This document shows positions 21,183 through 27,493 of a DNA stretch of 27,493 nt, piece after piece (the first letter of the stretch is position 1; each line of letters starts with the position of its first letter). The stretch spans positions 1 through 27,493 of the forward strand of contig CAZTLU010000017.1 in NCBI GenBank assembly GCA_964614605.1, given 5' to 3'. Origin of the DNA: Fimenecus sp964614605. Lineage in GTDB: Bacteria > Bacillota > Clostridia > Oscillospirales > Acutalibacteraceae. The position numbers and the translations under genes were made by a program. The notes below the pieces were generated by a model. It did no database searches. It saw nothing but the letters and a program-made list of their open reading frames with translations, and was not told the origin of the DNA.

Positions 21183-21674
21183 ATGAGTATTGTAAAAAAC
21201 GACCCTAAAATCAAAAATCCTTTATTACAAGCAATTCGTGCCCAGCTTGAGCATCGTGCGTTCTGGCTTTATCTCTTGTGTGATGAGGCAGGCAAGCGTG
21301 GTCTTGACTGGCGTGATTTCGGTAGTGCCGCGGTTCGCCGTTGTGGACTTTCACAAGGTGCAAATTTGGTGAAAAAGGGTAAAACAGACAGCCTTATAGG
21401 TCTTCGTAAAACGCTCTTTACAAAGCCCGCACAGCTTGTTTTTGAAATGAAAATTCTTGAGAGTACTGACGACAAGCTTTCAATTGATTTCCATTACTGT
21501 CCGCTTGTGAAGGCCTGGCAGAATGCCGGTTGTACTGACGAAGAGATTGCAACGCTTTGTGACATTGCGATGTGCGGTGACCACGGAATAGGCGAATGCT
21601 ATGGTGCAGTGCTCGACTTACCTAAATGTATTGCAAAGGGTGACGATATCTGCTCACTCCGTTACCATAAATGA
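21183..21674 (+). CDS. L-2-amino-thiazoline-4-carboxylic acid hydrolase family protein
   Basis: The 163 aa protein resembles the ATC hydrolase family (PF14196): an N-terminal helical region, then FHYCPLVKAWQNAGC and IATLCDIAMCGDHGIGECYG, ending with the family-like CIAKGDDICSLRYHK. The conserved cysteines and histidine near the C-terminus are visible. The founding bacterial enzyme opens the thiazoline ring of ATC to N-carbamoyl-L-cysteine; most gut Firmicute members are uncharacterised, so the substrate is not proven. AAGG at 21171-21174 serves the ATG. It is the first of three genes; the M20 peptidase starts 13 bases after its stop. Confidence 0.75.
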   Translation: MSIVKNDPKIKNPLLQAIRAQLEHRAFWLYLLCDEAGKRGLDWRDFGSAAVRRCGLSQGANLVKKGKTDSLIGLRKTLFTKPAQLVFEMKILESTDDKLSIDFHYCPLVKAWQNAGCTDEEIATLCDIAMCGDHGIGECYGAVLDLPKCIAKGDDICSLRYHK

Positions 21675-21687
21675 TTGAGGTGTTATT

Positions 21688-23010
21688 ATGTCAGAAAACC
21701 GTAATCAAACTTATGCAGAAATTCTATCGCAGTTAATTCAGGCTGAAACTGTCTCTGCTTATGGTCAGACAGACCTTACAAAATTCTACGAGTTTCATAA
21801 GCTTCTTGAAAAATTCTTTCCCAAACTTTTCGCAACAGTTGAAAAAGAGGAATTTGAAGGCAGCTTGTTACTTAAATTAAAGGGTGCAGATTCAACTAAA
21901 AATCCCGTACTTTTTATGAGCCATCATGATGTTGTTGAGGCTCCGGGTGAATGGAAATATCCCGCATTTTCAGGCGAAATCGCCGAAGGTAAAGTGTGGG
22001 GCAGAGGTGCTCTTGATACAAAGGGCAATCTCTGGGCAATTATGCAGGCGGCAGAAGAGCTTCTTAATGAGGGATTTGAGCCTGCAAGAGATATTTATTT
22101 TCTCACGACACGAAACGAAGAAACAACGGGTGATGGTGCCAATACAATCAGTAACACTTTAAAAGAACGCGGAATTCATTTCGACATGGTTCTTGACGAG
22201 GGCGGAATGATTGTTATCGACCCGATAGCCGGCGTTAACGGTAAATTTGCTATGATTGGTCTTGGCGAAAAAGGTCAGGCAGATTTGAAGTTTATAGCAC
22301 GCTCAAAGGGCGGTCACGCATCCACTCCCGGCAAAAGTACACCTCTTGTTCGTCTTGGCAAATTTATGGCAGAGGTTGAAAAATCAGATATTTTTGAGGC
22401 AAAAATGCCCGATGCCATTTATGAAATGTTCAGCCGAATGGCGCCTCATATGACAGGGTACATGAAGACGATTTTCAGTAATATTTCAGTGCTTAAAAAG
22501 CCGGTTACAAAGCTTTTACCCGCAATTTCAGGCACGGCAGGGGCTATGGTTAAAACCACACTTGCCTTTACTATGGCGCAGGGCTCTGACGGCAGAAATG
22601 TTTTACCACAAGAGGCGTGGGTAGTCGGTAATATGCGTTTTTCACATCATCAGGGCAGAGAAGCAAGCATAGAAGCCGTTAAACAGCTTGCAGCAAAATT
22701 TGATATTGAAACCGAAGTTCTTGAACCGGGTCTGCCTTCTCCCATTACTGATTATAATGGTAAGGCGTTTAGAATTGTTGAAAAAGCCGTCGAAGAAGTA
22801 TTTCCCGATGTTGTTCCTGCACCTTATCTTATGACTGCCGCAAGTGACAGCAGATTTTTAAGCAGAGTCAGTGATAACTGTATACGTTTTGCACCGTTTA
22901 TTATAGATAATGAACAGCTTGGCAGTGTTCACGGGCTTAACGAAAATGTTGATGTTGATACTCTTGCACCTGCAGTGGATTTCTTTAAGTATGTAATGAA
23001 AGAGGTTTAA
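21688..23010 (+). CDS. M20-family metallopeptidase
   Basis: The 440 aa protein has the co-catalytic zinc site of M20 enzymes: MSHHDVVEAPG (metal H79, catalytic D81), GRGALDTKG with the bridging D110, NEETTGDG with catalytic E144 and metal E145, D170 in VLDEGG, and a late histidine in GSVHGLNENVD. The dimerisation domain begins near FIARSKGGHASTPGKST. This is the CPG2/ACY1/PM20D1-like branch that hydrolyses amide bonds of acylated amino acids and small peptides. There is no signal peptide, so it acts in the cytoplasm. GAGG stands before the ATG. It is coupled to the YfcC permease, whose ATG is 5 bases after this stop, which suggests that it cleaves what that transporter imports. Confidence 0.92.
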   Translation: MSENRNQTYAEILSQLIQAETVSAYGQTDLTKFYEFHKLLEKFFPKLFATVEKEEFEGSLLLKLKGADSTKNPVLFMSHHDVVEAPGEWKYPAFSGEIAEGKVWGRGALDTKGNLWAIMQAAEELLNEGFEPARDIYFLTTRNEETTGDGANTISNTLKERGIHFDMVLDEGGMIVIDPIAGVNGKFAMIGLGEKGQADLKFIARSKGGHASTPGKSTPLVRLGKFMAEVEKSDIFEAKMPDAIYEMFSRMAPHMTGYMKTIFSNISVLKKPVTKLLPAISGTAGAMVKTTLAFTMAQGSDGRNVLPQEAWVVGNMRFSHHQGREASIEAVKQLAAKFDIETEVLEPGLPSPITDYNGKAFRIVEKAVEEVFPDVVPAPYLMTAASDSRFLSRVSDNCIRFAPFIIDNEQLGSVHGLNENVDVDTLAPAVDFFKYVMKEV

Positions 23011-23014
23011 CCTG

Positions 23015-24424
23015 ATGAAAAAAGAAGAAAAAGGCGGACTTAACATAAATGTAAAATCATTTATCACCGCACTCCTTGTTGTGTTGGTGCTTATGATTTT
23101 AACTTATGCTATGACCTTCGCAATCCCCGGAGGTGAATTCACCCGTATTCTTGACGCTGAGGGTAATTCAATTATTGATGCGTCAGCAGAATTTACATAT
23201 GTAGATGGCGGAATTCCGTTTTGGAAATGGCTTTTATCTCCCGTGTTAGTGCTGGGGGCTGATGGCGGGGGAATGATGCTTGCAATTATTGCCTTTTTGC
23301 TTGTAATCGGTGGTGTTTTTACTTGCCTTGATAATTGCGGACTTATGAAGTATATGCTTAATAAAATCGTAAATAAGTTCGGCAATGCAAAATATAAGCT
23401 TATGGCAGTGCTTAGCTTCTTCTTTATGGCAATGGGTGCGCTGATTGGCTCATTTGAAGAGTGTGTGCCGTTGGTACCTATTGTTGTTGCTCTGGCAATA
23501 AACTTGGGTTGGGACGCAGTAACAGGTATGGGTATGAGCCTTTTAGCCGTAGGTTGCGGCTTTGCCTCCGGCGTTTGTAATCCCTTTACCGTAGGCGTAG
23601 CTCAAAGCCTTGCAGGTTTACCGATGTTTTCGGGTGTATGGCTTCGTCTTGTTAGCTTTGTACTTATTTACATACTTTTATTAGCATTTCTAACTCATCA
23701 CGCTAAAAAGGTCGACCGATTCCCCAAAAATCATGTATTCAATCAAGAGAATTTTATAACTGACAAGAAAATGGATTCTGCCCTTAAAGCTTTTGGCGGT
23801 ATCGTAGGGGCGGGGATTCTTCTTGTTCTTTGCTCCGGCTTTATTACCGTTTTGCAGGATTATACAATGATTATCGTTGCAGTTATGTTCCTTGTGGCAG
23901 GAATAACTGCTGTGCTTCTCGCAGGAGTGAGTGGTAAAGAGCTTGGCAAAGGTTTCGGCAAGGGTGTTGTTGCAATTTTACCCGCAGTATTGTTAATTTT
24001 AATGGCGGGTTCAATTAAATATACACTTACAGAAGCACATATTCTTGATACTATTCTTCATTGGGCTGTTTCAGCAGTAAGCGGTTGGGAAAAATGGACA
24101 GTAGTTTTGTTCATTTATCTTTTGGTGCTTGTAATGAATTTCTTTATAAGTTCCGGCTCTGCAAAAGCATTTCTTCTTATGCCTTTGATTGTTCCTATGG
24201 CTCAGCTTTTCGGAATTGAGCCCCAACTTTGTGTGTTAGCTTTTGCTTTTGGCGACGGATTTTCAAATGTGTTCTATCCTACAAACGCTGCATTACTTAT
24301 TTCTTTAGGTCTTGCAGATGTAAGCTATGGCAAGTGGGTGCGTTATTCTTGGAAATTCCAAATCCTTAACCTTGCACTTACGAGTTTATTGTTGCTCTTT
24401 GGTTTGGCAGTGGGATACTGCTGA
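23015..24424 (+). CDS. YfcC/DcuC-superfamily permease
   Basis: The 469 aa integral membrane protein has about 11-12 hydrophobic segments, starting after a lysine-rich N-terminus with SFITALLVVLVLMILTYAM. Motifs of the YfcC family (PF03606) include FTCLDNCGLMKYM, MGALIGSFEECVPLVPIVVA, GFASGVCNPFTVGVAQSLAG and, near the end, FGDGFSNVFYPTNAALLISLG. Relatives carry C4-dicarboxylates, basic amino acids or peptides, so the cargo is not fixed by sequence. The ribosome site GAGG overlaps the end of the M20 gene. Pairing of a permease of this kind with an M20 hydrolase recalls the abg (p-aminobenzoyl-glutamate) system in layout. Confidence 0.9.
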   Translation: MKKEEKGGLNINVKSFITALLVVLVLMILTYAMTFAIPGGEFTRILDAEGNSIIDASAEFTYVDGGIPFWKWLLSPVLVLGADGGGMMLAIIAFLLVIGGVFTCLDNCGLMKYMLNKIVNKFGNAKYKLMAVLSFFFMAMGALIGSFEECVPLVPIVVALAINLGWDAVTGMGMSLLAVGCGFASGVCNPFTVGVAQSLAGLPMFSGVWLRLVSFVLIYILLLAFLTHHAKKVDRFPKNHVFNQENFITDKKMDSALKAFGGIVGAGILLVLCSGFITVLQDYTMIIVAVMFLVAGITAVLLAGVSGKELGKGFGKGVVAILPAVLLILMAGSIKYTLTEAHILDTILHWAVSAVSGWEKWTVVLFIYLLVLVMNFFISSGSAKAFLLMPLIVPMAQLFGIEPQLCVLAFAFGDGFSNVFYPTNAALLISLGLADVSYGKWVRYSWKFQILNLALTSLLLLFGLAVGYC

Positions 24425-24441
24425 TAAATACATAAAAACAT

Positions 24442-24472
24442 AAGGCAGTATGAAATCTCATACTGCTTTTTT
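24442..24472 (+). terminator. Rho-independent terminator after the YfcC permease
   Basis: GCAGTATGA (24445-24453) pairs with TCATACTGC (24458-24466) around AATC and is followed by six T residues. Confidence 0.9.
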
Positions 24473-24506
24473 GTGCATTATTATGCAATTTTTATTGCAC
24501 AAAGTG

Positions 24507-24535
24507 TTGATTTTGTAGCAGAGGGATAGTATAAT
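24507..24535 (+). promoter_or_regulatory. Promoter of the S8 protease gene
   Basis: TTGATT (24507-24512), a 17-base spacer and a perfect TATAAT (24530-24535) give a start near 24542 and a leader of about 50 bases. Confidence 0.72.
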
Positions 24536-24592
24536 ATATTTTATAATAGACAAAGTGTTTTTTAATTGACGTTGTGTTTGGAGTGACAAAAA

Positions 24593-27493
24593 ATGAAGCG
24601 TGTACTATCTTTCGTGGTATCCTTTGTATTATTAGTTACCTCGCTTTCTGTGGGGTGGGTTGCTGTGGCTGAAACTATTCCTCAAGAAAGCAAGCTTGAT
24701 AAGTTCGCAAATAGCCTTTTTGATATGATTCGTACATATGATACTGTCGATGATTATAATGGGGAAGACAATAGTGACGATGGAAATGCAGATTCCGATT
24801 TGTTAGATGAAATTACAGATTTCTTCCCGATTACCTTTCCTGAACATATGTATTCGGCAGAAACAGTTATTTCCGAAAACGAGGCTATCACTGAAACTGA
24901 AACAGAAGATAATGAACAATCAACAGAATATGAGAATTTGCCTGAAAATGCTTTTGCATTAAACAGATTGATAGTAAAATCAGAAAATCAAATTGATTAT
25001 TGCGGTGCAATAGATTATGTCAGCGGTTATAAGGATTTATATATATTGCAGTATGACTCTCTTGAGGCTACCGTTGAGGCGTATGAATATTATTTATCAC
25101 TCGATGAAATTGAATATGTTGAGCCCGATTTGATTCAACAGACTCAAGCGGAAATTGAAGAGTTCATTGTGGCAGAAGATATCGGACTTGAAACAGAAGA
25201 TTATATTGAAATTCTTGACAAGGTTGAGTCTTGGAATACAAAAGTTACAGGTTTTGATGGAATCAAAGATAAGCTTGCCGAAATAGAACTTAATGAAGTG
25301 GTTGTTGCCGTTCTTGACAGCGGTATTGATACCGACCACGAAATGTTTGAAGGCAGAATTATCGAAAGTTTTGTTAATTGTAGTACTTCTGGTGCTGAAA
25401 ACAGTATTGAAGATGATTATGGTCATGGTACTCATGTCTCAGGCATTATTGTTGATAATACACTTGATAATGTTAAAATAAAGCCATATAAAGTATTGAA
25501 TCGTGAGGGCAAGGGTGCGCTCAGTTCGATTATTGCGGCTTTCGAGCTTGCAGTTGAAGATGGAGTTGATATTGTTAATATGAGCTTTACAGCAGAGGGT
25601 GAAAGTCAGACTATGACCGAAGCTGTAAATGCCGCAGTTGAAAAGGGGGTAAATGTGGTTGTTGCAGCAGGTAACAGAGGCGTTGACCTGACACAAAAAA
25701 CCTTTACACCTGCATGTGTTGAATCTGCAATTACTGTAAGTGCAACAACAAAAGACTATAAACTTTCTTCATATTCAAATTATAACGGAACCATTGATAT
25801 AGCTGCTCCCGGTGACGATATTTTAAGTGCTTATCTTGATAATACTTATGTTACAATGAGTGGCACTTCTATGGCAACACCGCAGGTTTCAGCAGGTATT
25901 GCCCTTGTCCGTTCAATATATGAAGAGAAGACAAATACTGAAGTTGAAGCGCTTTTAAAAGAATATGCTATCTCAATGAACGAAGATGAGGGCTTCAATA
26001 AGTTCGGTGCCGGCGTTTTATATATAAAATACCTTCTTGAAAGTACTCCCCGAACAGTTGACCCTGTTTTTAGCGTTGAAAGTGGTGAGTTTGTAAATAC
26101 TTTTAATCTTTCAATCAAGTGTTATGAAAAAGACTCGACAATCTATTTTCTTAAAATTGAAGAGGAGTTTGATAGCGTTCTTGATGACGAAGAATTTACA
26201 TTTCTTGATTTAATTATTGCTGATGTTTATGAAAAAGCGATTCCTATTTCGGTTGACACCACGGTTGCCGCAATTGCTTTTTCTGAAGGTAAAATGTTTA
26301 GTTCTGTAGTAGTTATGGAATATGACCGCAAAAACGGTAGCGAAGAGGATTTATACGATATAAACAGTTCCGGAATGATTACAGGGTATGTAGGCACCGA
26401 GGTTGACCTGGTTATTCCTGAAACGATACAAGGTCAAAAGGTGAAAGGTATCGGTTCATCTGCGTTTGAGGGAAATGAAAATATTCATTCTGTTGTTCTT
26501 CCGGCAACGGCAACTCATATTGGATTGAATGCATTTAAAAACTGTACAAATCTTGAATCTGTTACCGGCGGAGCAATTACCCATATCAATTTAAACGCTT
26601 TTTATAATAGTTCAATTTCTACTTTTAATTTTGAAAAAGTTAAGAGCATAAGTGATAAGGCGTTTTATGGTTGCACAAATCTTAAAAATGTTGATTTGCC
26701 GAATGTAGAAAAAATAGGCGTTTCTGCTTTTGAAAATGCAACTGGTGTAGAAACTTTGAACTGCGAAAAGCTTACTACAATTGACAATTATGCATTTAGA
26801 GGTACTGGTGTTTCAACAGTTAATCTGCCAAATCTTGAGTCATTGGGCACTAATGCCTTTGAGAAGTGTTCAAATCTTACATATGTTTCAATGCCTTCTC
26901 TTACAACTGTTCCTGCAAATGCATTTAAAAACTGTACTTCTTTGAATATAATTTATATGCCTGATGTAGTTTCAATAGGTAATTATGCATTCCAGGCAAC
27001 TGCATTAGAAACAGTGAAATTTGAAAATGCAGAAACTGTTGGTAATTATGCCTTCAGAGATGCCCAGTCTTTAAAACGAGCAATTTTGCCTAATGCTAAA
27101 ACACTTGGAACGGGTGGATTTTATAATTGTACAAATCTTAAACTTGCATATTTGCCTTCACTTGAAGAGCTAAATACCAACACATTTGCAAAATGTGATT
27201 CGTTAAAATCGGCTTGGTTGCCTGCGGTCAAGACAGTTAACAAAAATGCTTTCAATAACTCGTCAATAGAATACATTCAGTTTGACACAGTAAAAGAAAT
27301 TGAAAGTCTGCCCCAAACTCTTGCTGGTATCGTAATGCCGACCTCTCTTGAAGTAATTACAGCAACAACAACTGATACAGAGTTTAAGGTTTATGGTTAT
27401 GAAGATACCTATGCTTACCGGTACGCTGAAGAAAATTCAAAGGAATTTGTTACGGTTCCGGCAATTATTTGCGAAGCGCCTGAATATGTAAGT
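24593..27493 (+). CDS. Secreted subtilisin-like protease with BspA-type leucine-rich repeats (3' truncated by window)
   Basis: The frame is open for 967 codons to the window edge. A signal peptide ends near WVAVAE (about residue 26), then an acidic Asp/Glu-rich linker leads to an I9-like propeptide (about 125-185, with VSGYKDLYILQYD and IEYVEPD). The S8 catalytic domain has D242 (VLDSGID), H278 (DYGHGTHVSG), oxyanion N361 (VVAAGNRG) and S426 (MSGTSMATP), so the triad is intact. After it, about 484-590 starts PVFSVESGEF and looks like a chitobiase C-terminal-type beta sandwich. Residues 619-902 carry 13 repeats of 21-23 residues with an xxIGxxAFxxCxNLxxVxLPxL pattern (LRR_5/BspA). GGAG before the ATG fixes the start. 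It acts outside the cell; whether a wall anchor, dockerin or more repeats follow lies beyond the window. Confidence 0.93.
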   Translation, partial: MKRVLSFVVSFVLLVTSLSVGWVAVAETIPQESKLDKFANSLFDMIRTYDTVDDYNGEDNSDDGNADSDLLDEITDFFPITFPEHMYSAETVISENEAITETETEDNEQSTEYENLPENAFALNRLIVKSENQIDYCGAIDYVSGYKDLYILQYDSLEATVEAYEYYLSLDEIEYVEPDLIQQTQAEIEEFIVAEDIGLETEDYIEILDKVESWNTKVTGFDGIKDKLAEIELNEVVVAVLDSGIDTDHEMFEGRIIESFVNCSTSGAENSIEDDYGHGTHVSGIIVDNTLDNVKIKPYKVLNREGKGALSSIIAAFELAVEDGVDIVNMSFTAEGESQTMTEAVNAAVEKGVNVVVAAGNRGVDLTQKTFTPACVESAITVSATTKDYKLSSYSNYNGTIDIAAPGDDILSAYLDNTYVTMSGTSMATPQVSAGIALVRSIYEEKTNTEVEALLKEYAISMNEDEGFNKFGAGVLYIKYLLESTPRTVDPVFSVESGEFVNTFNLSIKCYEKDSTIYFLKIEEEFDSVLDDEEFTFLDLIIADVYEKAIPISVDTTVAAIAFSEGKMFSSVVVMEYDRKNGSEEDLYDINSSGMITGYVGTEVDLVIPETIQGQKVKGIGSSAFEGNENIHSVVLPATATHIGLNAFKNCTNLESVTGGAITHINLNAFYNSSISTFNFEKVKSISDKAFYGCTNLKNVDLPNVEKIGVSAFENATGVETLNCEKLTTIDNYAFRGTGVSTVNLPNLESLGTNAFEKCSNLTYVSMPSLTTVPANAFKNCTSLNIIYMPDVVSIGNYAFQATALETVKFENAETVGNYAFRDAQSLKRAILPNAKTLGTGGFYNCTNLKLAYLPSLEELNTNTFAKCDSLKSAWLPAVKTVNKNAFNNSSIEYIQFDTVKEIESLPQTLAGIVMPTSLEVITATTTDTEFKVYGYEDTYAYRYAEENSKEFVTVPAIICEAPEYVS

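Noticed and set aside
26440..27300. CRISPR-like regular repetition
   Set aside because: The periodicity is in the protein (leucine-rich repeats of 21-23 residues); the DNA repeats are degenerate and lie in one open frame.

Overview
The window looks like a chromosomal segment of a low-GC anaerobic Firmicute, most likely a gut clostridium of the Oscillospirales/Ruminococcaceae type. The signs are AT-rich coding DNA, AAGGAG-type ribosome binding sites, promoters of the TTGACA-17-TATAAT type, a fused ispH-rpsA gene of the clostridial kind, acetate kinase, and glycan- and pentose-utilisation genes. No phage, transposase, integrase or CRISPR array is visible. All assignments were read by eye from motifs; no database search was run.

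Left part (1-8451). The 3' end of a PhoU-domain gene is followed by acetate kinase (ackA, minus strand). ackA diverges from tmcAL, a tRNA modification ligase that consumes acetate; the two promoter predictions share one -10 region. Next is a tight operon: an RpiR/SIS regulator, a YhiN/HI0933-type flavoprotein, cmk, plsC and an ispH-rpsA fusion, with overlaps of 1 to 10 bases at three of its junctions, closed by a clear terminator. Inside the fusion, a full Shine-Dalgarno sequence and ATG sit at the IspH/S1 boundary, where lysine codon choice also switches sharply.

Middle part (8452-14503). A GH27 glycosidase with an inserted beta-rich domain overlaps tail-to-tail with a small membrane protein. 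Then come ligA, rplS with its own promoter and structured leader, and prmA, whose ribosome binding site lies in a two-hairpin repeat also found at 146-194. The prmA-GH5 gap holds a well-supported, undescribed small RNA gene: consensus promoter, three hairpins, a CCUCCCC loop and a strong terminator.

Sugar part (14504-20366). A GH5 lipoprotein is followed by an arabinose operon: an FGGY kinase (probable L-ribulokinase), araA, araD and, unusually, an aquaporin with an orthodox water-selective filter. A palindrome at the predicted transcription start is a candidate operator. No arabinose transporter or AraR-type regulator lies in the window.

Right part (20375-27493). A GNAT acetyltransferase (minus strand) and tRNA-Ser(CGA) precede a three-gene unit: an ATC-hydrolase-family protein, an M20 peptidase and a YfcC/DcuC-type permease, which suggests import and hydrolysis of an amidated or thiazoline-type compound. 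The window ends inside a large secreted subtilisin-like protease with a propeptide, intact catalytic triad, a beta-sandwich-like region and 13 BspA-type leucine-rich repeats.
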